Part shown: piece by piece, positions 17,847 through 27,081 of the stretch
Layout: every line of letters starts with the position of its first letter
Numbering within the stretch: the stretch's first letter is position 1
Assembly: GCF_027923545.1 (NCBI RefSeq)
Contig: NZ_BROH01000006.1
Location: 124,001-188,000 of the forward strand
Direction: 5' to 3'
Origin: Sinisalibacter aestuarii
GTDB taxonomy: Bacteria; Pseudomonadota; Alphaproteobacteria; Rhodobacterales; Rhodobacteraceae
DNA: 64,000 nucleotides
Program-made: the position numbers and the translations under genes
Notes under the pieces: generated by a model
What the model saw: the letters and a program-made list of their open reading frames with translations, nothing else
Told to the model about the DNA's origin: nothing
Databases searched by the model: none

Positions 17847-19481
17847 TCAGGCAGGGCCGAGCACGGCGACCGCCTCCCAGGGGGCGAGGTCGATGGCGCC
17901 GGCGAGGCTGGCGCGCGGCGCCAGATTGGTCACGAGGCAGGCGCCGGTGACCGCGCCTTCGGGCGGCAGGGCGAAGCCAAGGGCCTCGCCCGAGAGATTT
18001 GCCACCATGGTCAGGCGCTGGCCCTCATGCTCGCGCGCATAGGCCCAGACGGCCGGGTGATCTTCGGCGAGCGGCACGAAGCGGCCATGGGTGATGATGG
18101 GGCGGGCTTTGCGCAGGGCCACCAGGTGGCGGTAATGGGCGAAGATGCCGTCCGGGTCGGCGCGGTCGGCGGCGGCGTTGATCGCGGGGTAATTCGGGTT
18201 CACCGCAAGCCAGGGCGTACCCGTGGTGAAGCCGGCATGGGCCGAGGCATCCCACTGCATCGGGGTGCGGGCATTGTCGCGCCCGTTGGCATTGGCGCCG
18301 GCGAGGAACGCGGCTTCGCTGAGGCCCCTCGCGCGCATGTCGGGCCATTGCCCGTGCACCTCGACATCGTCGAACGCGTCAAGCCTGTCGAAGCGGGTAT
18401 TGGTCATGCCGATCTCTTCGCCCTGGTAGATATAGGGCGTGCCTTTCATCAGGTGCAGCACCGTCGCCAATGCCTTGGCCGAGCGCACCCGCCATTCGCC
18501 GTCATCACCGTATTTCGAGACCGCGCGGGGCAGATCGTGGTTCGACCAGAACAGGCTGTTCCAGCCCTCCTCCGCCAGCGCCGATTGCCAGGCATTGAAC
18601 ACGCGCTTCAGCGCCACGAGATCGGGTTTGCGATCGGTCCACTTGCCAAAGACCGGGTCCCACCCGGCCGTAACGTGCGAAAACTGAAAGACCATCGACA
18701 GCGCGCCGCCCTGCCCGCAATAGCGCAGCGCGTTCTCCGGACTGGCCGACCACGCCTCGCCCACCGTCACCACATCGCGCCCGTCCAGCACCTCGCGCTG
18801 CATCTCGGCGAGGTGGTCGAACAAGCTCGGCCCGTCGGCGGTGATGCCGCGGTCCGGATCCTTGCCGATGAGGTCGATCACGTCCATGCGAAAGCCCGCG
18901 ATACCTTTGTCGAACCACCAGTTCATCATCTCCCAGACCGCCGCGCGCAGGGCCGGATTGGCCCAGTTGAGATCGGGTTGCTTGCGGTCGAAGAGGTGGA
19001 AGTAATACTGGCCGGTCGCCTCGTCGAAGCTCCAGGCCGGGCCGCCGAAATAGCTCGCGAGATCGTTGGGCGGGCCGCCATCGGGGCCGGGATCGCGCCA
19101 GATATAGAAGTCGCGCATCGGATTGTCGCGGCTCTCGCGGGCGGCGCGGAACCAGGCGTGCTCATCGGAGGAATGGTTGACCACGAGGTCCATCACGATG
19201 CCGATCCCGCGCGCCTTTGCCTCGGCCAGCAGGCGGTCGAACCCGACCATGGTGCCGAATTCGGGCGCGATGGCGCGGTAATCGGAGATGTCGTAGCCGT
19301 TATCGGCCATCGGCGAGCAATAGACCGGCGAGAGCCAGATGAAGCCGATACCCAGATCGGCGAGGTGATCGAGCTTCGAGACGATCCCGGCGATGTCGCC
19401 CACCCCGTCGCCATCCGCATCGGCGAAGGACCGGGGGTAGATCTGGTAGGCCACTGAGGTTTTCCACCACGGGTCGTGCAT
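17847..19481 (-). CDS. Alpha-glucosidase (GH13 family)
   Basis: A 544-residue cytoplasmic glycoside hydrolase that releases glucose from alpha-1,4- or alpha-1,6-linked oligosaccharides, sucrose or similar. The four GH13 regions are present: VMDLVVNH (97-103), GFRMD with nucleophile Asp200, VGEAW with acid Glu242, and SNHD with Asp316. DADGDGVGD at 21-29 is the family's metal-binding loop. The ATG at 19481 follows GGAGG by five bases and starts at the conserved WWKTSVAYQIYPRSF; a longer reading to 19859 would run antisense into the divergent gene. No ABC sugar transporter adjoins it, unlike the usual aglEFG arrangement. Confidence 0.93.
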   Translation of the reverse strand: MHDPWWKTSVAYQIYPRSFADADGDGVGDIAGIVSKLDHLADLGIGFIWLSPVYCSPMADNGYDISDYRAIAPEFGTMVGFDRLLAEAKARGIGIVMDLVVNHSSDEHAWFRAARESRDNPMRDFYIWRDPGPDGGPPNDLASYFGGPAWSFDEATGQYYFHLFDRKQPDLNWANPALRAAVWEMMNWWFDKGIAGFRMDVIDLIGKDPDRGITADGPSLFDHLAEMQREVLDGRDVVTVGEAWSASPENALRYCGQGGALSMVFQFSHVTAGWDPVFGKWTDRKPDLVALKRVFNAWQSALAEEGWNSLFWSNHDLPRAVSKYGDDGEWRVRSAKALATVLHLMKGTPYIYQGEEIGMTNTRFDRLDAFDDVEVHGQWPDMRARGLSEAAFLAGANANGRDNARTPMQWDASAHAGFTTGTPWLAVNPNYPAINAAADRADPDGIFAHYRHLVALRKARPIITHGRFVPLAEDHPAVWAYAREHEGQRLTMVANLSGEALGFALPPEGAVTGACLVTNLAPRASLAGAIDLAPWEAVAVLGPA

Positions 19482-19566
19482 TTTCGCCTCCATCCGCTCA
19501 CGAGATCGCGTTAGCGCAAACGAAAGCGCCATGCTACCCTGATCCGACGAAAACCCGGAGGCGCGC

Positions 19567-20730
19567 ATGACCATCACCACGATTCTCGTCGGCACCACGA
19601 AAGGGGCCTTTCTGCTCACCGGCACCGACCGCGACGGCTGGCAGGTTTCCGGCCCGCATTGCGATGGCTGGCCGATCAACCACCTTGCCAGCGATCCGCA
19701 GACGGGAGCGCTCTGGGCGGGCGGCGGCAATGACTGGACCGGCTCGGGCATCTGGCGCTCGACGGATGGCGGCGAGAGCTGGGCACTTGCCAAGCTTTCC
19801 AACGGCAAGTTCGACGAGTGGCTTGCGAACGACCCGGACTTTGCCGAAGAGATCGGCATGGAACCGGACCCGGCGGCGCCTTATACCGGCACGGTGGAGG
19901 CGATCTGGTCGCTCAAATATGCCCACGGCACGCTCTATGCCGGCGGCAAGCCCGCACAGCTTTTTACCAGCCGCGACGGCGGCAAGAGCTTCGATCTGGT
20001 CGAAAGCCTCGCCGCCTTTCCTGAGCGCGAGAGCTGGCAGCCCGGCGCGGCGGGCCTGACCCTGCACACGATCGTGCCGTCGCCCGACGATCCGAAGCGG
20101 ATGTGGCTCGCCATTTCCGCCGCCGGGGTCTTCGCCACCGAAGATGGCGGCGAAACCTGGGAGCGGCGCAACCGCCGCGCCAATGCCGAAAGCGCCGGGG
20201 CGCATATCCATGCCGATGGCAGCAAGCACGAGCCGGGCGCCGATACCGGGCTGTGCGTGCACAACATGGTCCGCGCGCCGGGCGGCGGCGATACGCTCTA
20301 CCAGCAAAACCACCATGGCGTGTATCGCAGCCCCGATGGCGGGCGCAGCTGGATGGAAATCACCGAGGGCCTGCCCTCGACCTTCGGCTTCCCCATTGCC
20401 GTGCATCCGCGCGACCCGGAGATGGTCTGGACCTTGCCGCTCAACGGCGACATGCTGGGCCGCTTTCCGCCAGATGCCTCGGCTGCGGTGTGGAAATCCA
20501 CCGATGGCGGCGCGACATGGGCGGCGAAACAGGCGGGGCTGCCAGCGGAGAACTGCTATTTCACCGTGCTGCGCCAGGCGATGACCAGTGACACGCAGGA
20601 GCCCGCAGGCGTCTATTTCGGCACCAATTCCGGCTCGGTCTTCGTCAGCCGCGACGAGGGCGAAAGCTGGGACGAGGCCGCGAAGCACCTGCCCACGGTG
20701 CTCTGTGTCGAGGTGATGGAGCGGACCTAG
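19567..20730 (+). CDS. Asp-box (BNR) repeat beta-propeller protein
   Basis: A 387-residue protein with six Asp-box repeats of the form S-x-D-G-G-x-(S/T)-W at about residues 65, 135, 191, 255, 311 and 361. That spacing implies a six-bladed propeller of the sialidase/VPS10 type. No signal peptide is seen (MTITTILVGTTKGAFLL), so it is likely cytoplasmic, and the Arg triad of true sialidases is not recognisable. It is commonly annotated as exo-alpha-sialidase or glycosyl hydrolase, which may be misleading. It diverges from the alpha-glucosidase across 85 bases, and its TAG stop overlaps that of the convergent GST gene in a shared CTAG. Confidence 0.8.
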   Translation: MTITTILVGTTKGAFLLTGTDRDGWQVSGPHCDGWPINHLASDPQTGALWAGGGNDWTGSGIWRSTDGGESWALAKLSNGKFDEWLANDPDFAEEIGMEPDPAAPYTGTVEAIWSLKYAHGTLYAGGKPAQLFTSRDGGKSFDLVESLAAFPERESWQPGAAGLTLHTIVPSPDDPKRMWLAISAAGVFATEDGGETWERRNRRANAESAGAHIHADGSKHEPGADTGLCVHNMVRAPGGGDTLYQQNHHGVYRSPDGGRSWMEITEGLPSTFGFPIAVHPRDPEMVWTLPLNGDMLGRFPPDASAAVWKSTDGGATWAAKQAGLPAENCYFTVLRQAMTSDTQEPAGVYFGTNSGSVFVSRDEGESWDEAAKHLPTVLCVEVMERT

Positions 20731-21416
20731 CCCGCCAGCATATCGAGGATCGACGCCTCGATCTCGCCCGCGCAATAGAGCGGGCCACGGTCCTTCCAGG
20801 CGGCGATCACCCCGGCCACGCCCGGCCCGGCGGCAATCCGGTCGGCCAGCCCTTCGATGGCGGGGGCGTGCTCATGGAGCAGCGGGCGCAGGCCCGGCAG
20901 CCGGTCCACCATCGTGTGCCAGAGGGCCGCGAGCACGAGATCAGCGAGCCCCGGCGCCTCGGTGCCAAGGGCAAAGCCCGCCTCCGCCGTCAGCCCGTGG
21001 TCGCGCCCGATCCGCTCGTGGATCTGCATCCAGCGCGGCAGGCGCGCGCCGGCAAAGGTGGCCCAGGCCGCGCGATCCCACATCTGCGCCCCATGCCAGC
21101 GGGTGATCTCGGTGAGCACATCCATCGCATCGAGCACGATGCGCAGGGTCTCGTCTTCGTCGGCGACGAGCCGGTGCTTACGCCCCAGATACATCAGGAT
21201 CGCAGGCAACTGGCTGAGCCGGCGTCCGGCCTCGTGATCAACCAGAAGCGGCGGCGCCATGAATGGATAGGCCTGATCTGCCACCGCCTCGTTCTTCAGC
21301 GAAACCACGGCATCGAAGCCCGGCTCGTCCCAGCGTGCGCCGGCATGGGCGAGCACATAGCGCACGAAATGGCCGCGAAACGGGATCGGCCAGTAATAGA
21401 GCGTGTAATCGGTCAT
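20727..21416 (-). CDS. Glutathione S-transferase family protein
   Basis: A 229-residue GST: an N-terminal thioredoxin-like domain (YTLYYWPIPFRGHFVRYVLA, about residues 3-22; APPLLVDHEAGRRLSQLPAILMYLG holds the cis-Pro and gamma-Glu contact) followed by an all-helical C-terminal domain. The ATG at 21416 follows GGGAGG. The first domain has Tyr and Pro rather than a Cys or Ser in the usual catalytic spot, so the mechanism is uncertain. Its last three bases overlap the end of the convergent Asp-box gene. Confidence 0.82.
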   Translation of the reverse strand: MTDYTLYYWPIPFRGHFVRYVLAHAGARWDEPGFDAVVSLKNEAVADQAYPFMAPPLLVDHEAGRRLSQLPAILMYLGRKHRLVADEDETLRIVLDAMDVLTEITRWHGAQMWDRAAWATFAGARLPRWMQIHERIGRDHGLTAEAGFALGTEAPGLADLVLAALWHTMVDRLPGLRPLLHEHAPAIEGLADRIAAGPGVAGVIAAWKDRGPLYCAGEIEASILDMLAG

Positions 21417-21568
21417 GAGCGCCTCCCGGTCATGCCACAGGGTAGCGCAGGCCGGAGGCCACCCCAAGCGCGGCGTGACGCGGCGGAAATCAGGTTCTTA
21501 TGCGGTGGACAAGCGCGGCCTTGTGTGATGCCCAATGGCCGGGGGGGCGCAGCGCGGAAGGGCCGGGT

Positions 21569-23065
21569 ATGGGCGAAGCCGACACGATCTACGATCTCTT
21601 CGTCATCGGCGGCGGGGTGAATGGCTGTGGCATCGCCCGCGATGCGGCCGGGCGCGGGCTTTCGGTGGCGCTGGCCGAAATGGGCGATCTGGGCGGGGCG
21701 ACCTCCTCGGCCTCGTCGAAGCTGTTTCACGGTGGCTTGCGCTATCTCGAATATTACGAGTTCCGGCTGGTGCGCGAGGCGCTGCGCGAGCGCGAGGTGC
21801 TGCTGGCCGCGATGCCACATATCGCCCGGCCGATGCGCTTCGTGCTGCCGCATCACAAGGGGCTGCGACCGCACTGGCTCTTGCGGCTCGGGCTCTTTCT
21901 CTACGACCATCTGGGCGGGCGAAAGATCCTGCCCGCCACGCGCCGGGTCGATCTGCGGCGCGATCCGGCGGGCGAGCCGTTGCAGGACCGCTTCACCGCC
22001 GGGTTCGAATATTCCGATTGCTGGGTGGACGATGCCCGCCTCGTGGTTCTGAACGCCCGCGATGCCGCGATGCGGGGCGCGCGGATCATGACGCGGGCGA
22101 AGGTGACCCGGGCGCGGCGGCACGGCGATGTCTGGGAGATCAGCGTGGAAGACCAGCGCAATGGCGCGACGGCAATCCACCGCGCCCGCCGGCTCGTCAA
22201 CGCTGCCGGGCCGTGGGTGGCCCATGTGCTGGACGAGGCGCTCGCCCTGCCCGACCATGCCGCCGTGCGGCTGGTGCGCGGCAGCCATATCGTGGTGCCG
22301 AGGATCTTCGACCACGGCCAGCCCTATATCCTGCAGGGCGGCGACGGGCGGATCGTCTTCGCCATGCCTTACGAGCAGGATTACACGCTGATCGGCACCA
22401 CCGAGGCCGATCAGGGCGACGACCCCGCCGACCCGCGCTGCAGCGAAAAGGAGGCGGCCTATCTCTGCGCCTTCGTCTCGGAGTATTTCGACAGGCCGGT
22501 CACACTTACGGATGTGGTCTGGCGCTTTTCCGGCGTGCGCCCGCTGGTGGATGACGGCGCCAGCAGCGCCACCGAAGCGACGCGCGATTATGTGCTGACG
22601 CGCGACGGCGGCGATGGCGCGCCGCTGCTCAATGTCTTCGGCGGCAAGATCACCACCTATCGCAAGCTGGCGGAGGCGGCGCTGGCGAAGCTCGATCTCG
22701 GCGACGGCTGGACGGCGCAGGCACCGCTGCCCGGAGGCGATTTCCCGGTCGATGGCCTGCCCGCGCTCATTGCCGGGCTTCGCGCCGATTATCCGTTTCT
22801 GACCGAGGGCTGGGCCGCCCGGCTGGCCCGGCTCTACGGCACCGAGGCCCGCGCCGTGCTGGGCAACGCCCGCGCGCCCGCCGATCTAGGCCGCGATTTC
22901 GGCGCGACGCTGACCGAGGCGGAGCTTGGCTGGATGGCCGACAAGGAGTTTGCCGAAACGGCGGAGGATGCGCTTTGGCGGCGCACGAAGCTCGGGTTAC
23001 AACTCGACGAGACAGCGGCCCGCGCCGTCGCGCGCTGGTTCGACAGCCGAAAGGAAGCGGCATGA
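21569..23065 (+). CDS. glpD: Glycerol-3-phosphate dehydrogenase, FAD-dependent
   Basis: A 498-residue membrane-associated flavoprotein that oxidises sn-glycerol 3-phosphate to dihydroxyacetone phosphate and feeds electrons to quinone. The FAD fingerprint is [18 protein letters not shown] near 13-30; [13 protein letters not shown] is the aerobic GlpD substrate region; the C-terminal DAO-type cap domain ([27 protein letters not shown]) is present. The ATG at 21569 behind GGAAGG was chosen. It overlaps glpK by four bases. No glpR or glycerol permease gene is adjacent; the 152-base upstream gap is the only visible control region. Confidence 0.95.
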   Translation: MGEADTIYDLFVIGGGVNGCGIARDAAGRGLSVALAEMGDLGGATSSASSKLFHGGLRYLEYYEFRLVREALREREVLLAAMPHIARPMRFVLPHHKGLRPHWLLRLGLFLYDHLGGRKILPATRRVDLRRDPAGEPLQDRFTAGFEYSDCWVDDARLVVLNARDAAMRGARIMTRAKVTRARRHGDVWEISVEDQRNGATAIHRARRLVNAAGPWVAHVLDEALALPDHAAVRLVRGSHIVVPRIFDHGQPYILQGGDGRIVFAMPYEQDYTLIGTTEADQGDDPADPRCSEKEAAYLCAFVSEYFDRPVTLTDVVWRFSGVRPLVDDGASSATEATRDYVLTRDGGDGAPLLNVFGGKITTYRKLAEAALAKLDLGDGWTAQAPLPGGDFPVDGLPALIAGLRADYPFLTEGWAARLARLYGTEARAVLGNARAPADLGRDFGATLTEAELGWMADKEFAETAEDALWRRTKLGLQLDETAARAVARWFDSRKEAA

Positions 23066-24549
23066 CCCATATTCTCGCCATCGACCAGGGCACCACCTCG
23101 TCGCGCGCCATCGTCTTCGGGCCGGATCTTGCCCCCGCCGCCAGCGCGCAGGCGGAATTCGCGCAGCACTACCCGGCCTCGGGCTGGGTCGAGCACGACC
23201 CGGACGACATCTGGCAGACCACGCTTGCCACCGCCCGCGCGGCGGTGGCGCAGGTGGGGGTGGAGGCGATCACCGCCATCGGCATCACCAACCAGCGCGA
23301 AACCACCCTGATCTGGGATCGCGAGACGGGCGCACCGATCCACCGCGCGATCGTCTGGCAGGACCGGCGCACCGCCGAGACCTGCGGGCGCCTGAAAGCG
23401 GCGGGCCATGAGCCGATGATCACCGAGCGCACCGGGCTGCTGCTCGATCCGTATTTCTCCGGCACCAAGGTAAAATGGCTGCTCGACAACGTGCCGGGCG
23501 CGCGCGACCGGGCGCAGGCGGGCAAGCTCGCCTTCGGCACCGTCGACACTTTCCTGATCTGGCGGCTTACCGGCGGCAAGGTGCATGCCACCGACGCGAC
23601 CAATGCCGCCCGGACCTTGCTTTACGATATCCGCCACGGCACGTGGGATGCCGAGATTTGCGCGCTTCTCGATATCCCGATGTCGCTTCTGCCCGAGGTG
23701 AAGGACAGCGCGGACGAGTTCGGCGCCACCGCGCCCGAGCTTTTCGGCGCCCCGTTGCCGATCCTCGGCGTGGCGGGCGATCAGCAGGCGGCCACTGTCG
23801 GGCAGGCCTGTTTCGCGCCGGGGATGATGAAATCCACCTACGGCACCGGCTGCTTCGCGCTGCTCAATACCGGGGCCGAGATGGTGCCCTCGCAGAACCG
23901 GCTGCTCACCACCATCGCCTACCGGCTGGATGGCAAGGTCACCTATGCGCTGGAAGGCTCGATCTTCATCGCCGGGGCCGCCGTGCAATGGCTGCGCGAC
24001 GGGCTGGGGATCGTGGACGATGCCAGCCGGTCCGGCAGCATGGCCCGCGCCGCCGACCCGGAACAGGAGGTGATCCTTGTGCCCGCATTCACCGGCCTCG
24101 GCGCGCCCTACTGGGATGCGGAGAGCCGGGGCGCGCTGTTTGGCCTCACCCGCAATACCGGCCCGAACGAGATCGCCCGCGCGGCGCTGCAATCGGTGGG
24201 CTTTCAGACCGACGACCTGCTCGACGCGATGCAGGCGGACTGGCCCGGCCTGCCGAGCGATGCGCCGCTGCGCGTCGATGGCGGAATGACGGCCTCGAAT
24301 TACACGATGCAGTTTCTCGCCGACATTCTCGGACGCCCGGTCGACCGCCCGCAGGTGCTGGAAACCACCGCGAAGGGCGCGGCCTGGCTGGCCGGGATGA
24401 AGGCCGGGATCTATCCCGATCGCGAGACGTTTGCCGCAAGCTGGGACCTGGAGCGGCGCTTCGCGCCGGAGATGGACAGCGCCACCCGCGCACGGCGGCT
24501 CGCGGGCTGGAAAGATGCGGTGCGGCGCACCCTGTCGGACCATAGCTGA
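23062..24549 (+). CDS. glpK: Glycerol kinase
   Basis: A 495-residue FGGY-family kinase that phosphorylates glycerol to sn-glycerol 3-phosphate. [12 protein letters not shown] at residues 6-17 is the ATP-binding phosphate-1 motif; WQDRRTA and the adenosine motif [13 protein letters not shown] are conserved. The ATG lies inside ATGA, overlapping the glpD stop, so kinase and dehydrogenase are translationally coupled and form a complete glycerol to DHAP route. A double hairpin follows the stop directly. Confidence 0.97.
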   Translation: MTHILAIDQGTTSSRAIVFGPDLAPAASAQAEFAQHYPASGWVEHDPDDIWQTTLATARAAVAQVGVEAITAIGITNQRETTLIWDRETGAPIHRAIVWQDRRTAETCGRLKAAGHEPMITERTGLLLDPYFSGTKVKWLLDNVPGARDRAQAGKLAFGTVDTFLIWRLTGGKVHATDATNAARTLLYDIRHGTWDAEICALLDIPMSLLPEVKDSADEFGATAPELFGAPLPILGVAGDQQAATVGQACFAPGMMKSTYGTGCFALLNTGAEMVPSQNRLLTTIAYRLDGKVTYALEGSIFIAGAAVQWLRDGLGIVDDASRSGSMARAADPEQEVILVPAFTGLGAPYWDAESRGALFGLTRNTGPNEIARAALQSVGFQTDDLLDAMQADWPGLPSDAPLRVDGGMTASNYTMQFLADILGRPVDRPQVLETTAKGAAWLAGMKAGIYPDRETFAASWDLERRFAPEMDSATRARRLAGWKDAVRRTLSDHS

Positions 24550-24552
24550 CAG

Positions 24553-24600
24553 ACCGAAATCTTTCTAAGATTTCGGTCCGGTTTCTTGGAAAGAAACCGG
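24553..24600. terminator. Two-hairpin 3'-end module, copy 1 (after glpK)
   Basis: First stem of 11 bp (24553-24563 with 24567-24577, loop TCT; core CCGAAATCTT), second of 10 bp (24578-24587 with 24591-24600, loop GGA; core CCGGTTTCTT). It starts three bases after the glpK stop and lies between convergent genes, so it may terminate both. A near-identical module follows the lrp-type gene at 37405-37451. Confidence 0.8.
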
Positions 24601-24601
24601 C

Positions 24602-25261
24602 TTACGGCGCCGGGCGCTGATAATAGGCATAGAGCGCCAGGATCTGCGCCTCGGTCAGCGGGTTGTGAAAGGCGATGCTTTCATCCCCCTTCACCCCGCC
24701 GATCAGACGGGCGAGGAAGATATCGCCCGGCTCCTCCTGCGCCATCAGCCGCAGATCGCGGCTCGGCAGAGGCTCATCCGGGTCGCCCATGCCGTAATCG
24801 TCATGGCAGCCGAAGCAATAGGTTTCGTGGATCGCCTGCGCCTCGGCCAAACCCGCCCCCGGCGGAGCAATTGCGGTGCGTGCGAACAGGTCAAGCCTGT
24901 GCCGCGCGGCCAGTTCGCCAACCAGCGCGGTCAGCGCGGCACGCTGTCCGGCGGGTTCGAGATCGGCGCCCTGCCATGCCGCCAGCGCCGCCGCGCCGGC
25001 CGCATCCCCCGCCCCGGTCAGCAGCCAGGGCAACAGCCCGAGCGCCCCCTCGATCCGCGCCACCAGCCCCTCGGCATGGCGCGGCGGCAGGCCCTCGGCC
25101 CCGAGCCGTCCGAGATCGCCCAACGTGATCCTGAGTTCGCTCGCCAGCGCGCGCGGGGCCGGGTCGGACGCCGCCGCGCCCGGCCAAAAGACCGTGGCCG
25201 CAAGGCTGATGCCCGCGGCCACGATGGTTCTTGCGATGGTGCTTGGACGCTCACGCGCCAT
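24602..25261 (-). CDS. Exported monohaem cytochrome c, last gene of the sulfur operon
   Basis: A 219-residue protein with an N-terminal signal peptide (cleaved near AAASDPAP, residues 30-36) and a single haem site CFGCH at 149-153 in a C-terminal cytochrome c domain. The segment between about 40 and 130 is helical, Ala/Leu-rich and resembles no domain I recognise. As the last gene in an operon of sulfur-transfer proteins it is a plausible periplasmic electron acceptor for oxidation of protein-bound sulfur; this role is inferred from context. A Met that could be the sixth ligand lies at 173. Start ATG at 25261. Confidence 0.82.
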   Translation of the reverse strand: MARERPSTIARTIVAAGISLAATVFWPGAAASDPAPRALASELRITLGDLGRLGAEGLPPRHAEGLVARIEGALGLLPWLLTGAGDAAGAAALAAWQGADLEPAGQRAALTALVGELAARHRLDLFARTAIAPPGAGLAEAQAIHETYCFGCHDDYGMGDPDEPLPSRDLRLMAQEEPGDIFLARLIGGVKGDESIAFHNPLTEAQILALYAYYQRPAP

Positions 25262-25279
25262 CTGTCACCCTTTCCGCCG

Positions 25280-26230
25280 TTATTGCGCGGCGACCTGCTG
25301 TTCCACCGGCATGCCGGCCGCCGTCCAGGCGGTCATGGAGCCATCATACATCTGCGCATCGGCATTGCCGAGCAGTTCGGACGAGACGAACCAGCCGATC
25401 GAGGCCCAGTGGCCCGTGTTGCAGAAGCTCACCTGCGCGCCTTCGGTCGGAACGCCCGCCGCTTCGTAGAGCCTGGCGAGGGTGGCGCCGTCGCGGAAGC
25501 TGCCGCCGCCATTCTCGGTCATCCAGCTTTGCGGCAGGTTCACCGCCGTCGGGATCGTGCCCGAAGCTTTCGACGCGCCATGACGGTTGACGCCGAGATA
25601 CTGGTCGGCGGTGCGGTTATCGACCGCCAGCGCGCCGCCGTCGATCGCGGCCTGCACATCGGCCTCGTCGAGCAGCATCTCTTCGCGCAGCGCCACGGTG
25701 AAGGTCTGCGCCGCGGCTTCGGTGGCGCCCTTTTCAAGCGGGTTCACCGGGTTCTTGTCGCCATCGACTTCAGCCAGGTAGGCGCCCATGCCGCCATTCA
25801 GGATCGACACATTGTCATGGCCCATGACCTTGAAGCTCCAGTAGATCCGGGTGGCCGTGCCCATCTCCGAGCTGTCCGACCCGGCGGGCACGATCACCAC
25901 ATGGGTATCATTGCCGATGCCGAGACCGCCGATATGCGCCGCGAGCGTGGCGGTGTCGGCCGGGAACAGGCCCGGCACGCCGCCGCGGGCTTCACGCCAG
26001 CCGGACTTGCCGTAGTCAGTGTTGACCGCGCCCGGAATGTGGCCGCGCAGATAGTCGGTCGAGCCGCGCGTGTCGAGGAAGACGACCCCGTCCGCGCCGG
26101 TATTCGCCTTGACCCAGGCCACGTCCACCAGCGGATCGGCGGCCATGGCCGGCAGCGCCGCGAAGGCGGTAACCGCCATCATCGCGAGGGCCGCAAAGAC
26201 CCCGCGGATCATGTGTTGAGCTTGTTTCAT
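25280..26230 (-). CDS. Exported two-domain rhodanese (sulfurtransferase)
   Basis: A 316-residue periplasmic sulfurtransferase with signal peptide (cleaved after AMA-30). The N-terminal rhodanese domain (about 35-155) has no Cys in its active-site loop (VPAGSDSSEMG). The C-terminal domain (about 185-310) holds the catalytic Cys270 in SFCNTGHWAS. This asymmetric arrangement is that of thiosulfate/3-mercaptopyruvate sulfurtransferases. It sits between a DsrE-like gene and the cytochrome c gene and may load or unload sulfane sulfur on the periplasmic side. The RBS is GGGAGG. Confidence 0.92.
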   Translation of the reverse strand: MKQAQHMIRGVFAALAMMAVTAFAALPAMAADPLVDVAWVKANTGADGVVFLDTRGSTDYLRGHIPGAVNTDYGKSGWREARGGVPGLFPADTATLAAHIGGLGIGNDTHVVIVPAGSDSSEMGTATRIYWSFKVMGHDNVSILNGGMGAYLAEVDGDKNPVNPLEKGATEAAAQTFTVALREEMLLDEADVQAAIDGGALAVDNRTADQYLGVNRHGASKASGTIPTAVNLPQSWMTENGGGSFRDGATLARLYEAAGVPTEGAQVSFCNTGHWASIGWFVSSELLGNADAQMYDGSMTAWTAAGMPVEQQVAAQ

Positions 26231-26273
26231 TGTTGGTCCTCCCTTGGTGATTGTCCGGGGCCATCCGGCCCCC

Positions 26274-26462
26274 TCAAAGCGTCACGATGTGGTCGGCGGA
26301 CAGGATCGCCCGCACCACCTTCGCCCAACCGTCGGAATCGTCCGGCGCGAGGCCGGTGGTATCGGCACGCTCGACGGTATGCGTGCCACGTAGCGTTTCG
26401 ACCGCTTCATCGACGCGCGCGGCGTCGGGGAACAGGCCGGTGGTGAGTTCGAGAATGGTCAT
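26274..26462 (-). CDS. Small DsrE/DsrH-like protein of the sulfur operon
   Basis: A 62-residue protein started by the ATG at 26462 after GGAGG. Its C-terminus, AILSADHIVTL, parallels AIASADRVVNL and MAEAARVVSL of the two preceding genes. The shared tail (Ala-x-x-(V/I)-V-x-Leu) is the last beta-strand typical of DsrE/F/H proteins, so this may be a shortened third subunit of a DsrEFH- or TusBCD-like complex. It has no cysteine. Alone the protein resembles nothing else I know. The spacing of 14 bases to the upstream gene and 44 to the rhodanese gene supports one transcript. Confidence 0.65.
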   Translation of the reverse strand: MTILELTTGLFPDAARVDEAVETLRGTHTVERADTTGLAPDDSDGWAKVVRAILSADHIVTL

Positions 26463-26475
26463 GTCTGCCTCCGGT

Positions 26476-26754
26476 TCAGAGATTGACCACACGGTCGGCG
26501 CTGGCGATGGCCTCGCCCAGCGCGCCCGCATCGAGGAAGGCGAGATCGTCGGCCATCTCCTCCACGGTGGTTTCCGGCACGATGTCGCTGAGTTCGAGCA
26601 ACTCGGCCTGCGCCGCGTTTTCGTCGGTATCGGCCACTGGCCCGGTCATGAAGACCAGCCGCACCTCGTGGCCGAAAATCGTCAGCCCCGCGGCCACGCG
26701 CATCGCCTCGGTATGGTCGCGCCGGCCAAGAACAAGGATCTTTTTCTCCTCCAT
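26476..26754 (-). CDS. DsrE/DsrF-like small protein
   Basis: A 92-residue protein with KKILVLGRRDHTEAMRVAAGLTIFG at the N-terminus, the opening beta-alpha unit of DsrE/F proteins, and ADRVVNL at the C-terminus. It lacks cysteine, so like DsrF or DsrH it would be a structural rather than sulfur-carrying subunit. It is 13 bases downstream of the cysteine-containing DsrE-like gene and 14 upstream of the 62-residue gene. The three consecutive genes suggest a heterotrimeric DsrEFH-type assembly that accepts sulfur from TusA. Confidence 0.75.
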   Translation of the reverse strand: MEEKKILVLGRRDHTEAMRVAAGLTIFGHEVRLVFMTGPVADTDENAAQAELLELSDIVPETTVEEMADDLAFLDAGALGEAIASADRVVNL

Positions 26755-26766
26755 GATCCCCCTCTC

Positions 26767-27057
26767 CTACAGGCTCACGACACGCGCGGCCTCAGCCATC
26801 AGCGCCGAGTTGACCGTCTGGCTGCCGCGCTCCACCGGGCAATCGGCTCCGGCCATGTGCAGATCCCACGAATGCTCGCAGACCGCGACCCGCGCGGCGC
26901 CGTCGATCGCGGTCGAAAACTCCGCCTCGCCCAGCGCTTTCACGCCGTCATTGGTCAGAAAGCACCCCCAGCTCGCGCCCTCGGCGGTGAGCGCCCAGCC
27001 GAGCGCCGCCGCGACCGGGGCCGCGTTGGGTGTGGTGATGTGAAGTAACACGTCCAT
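26767..27057 (-). CDS. DsrE family sulfur carrier-like protein with cysteines
   Basis: A 96-residue protein, MDVLLHITTPNAAPVAAALGWAL at the start, that follows the DsrE fold. It has Cys32, Cys60 and Cys73; Cys60 in VAVCEHSWDLHMAG occupies the place where DsrE and TusD carry the persulfide-forming Cys. It is therefore the likely sulfur-binding member of the three DsrE-like proteins encoded in a row. Cytoplasmic; no signal peptide. An ATG start with AAGGA upstream. Confidence 0.8.
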   Translation of the reverse strand: MDVLLHITTPNAAPVAAALGWALTAEGASWGCFLTNDGVKALGEAEFSTAIDGAARVAVCEHSWDLHMAGADCPVERGSQTVNSALMAEAARVVSL

Positions 27058-27081
27058 GAGTGTGTCTGGTCCTTCCGTAAG

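Noticed and set aside
17847-19859. A longer alpha-glucosidase of 670 residues.
   Set aside because: The extra 126 residues run antisense into the divergent Asp-box gene; the RBS and homology put the start at 19481.
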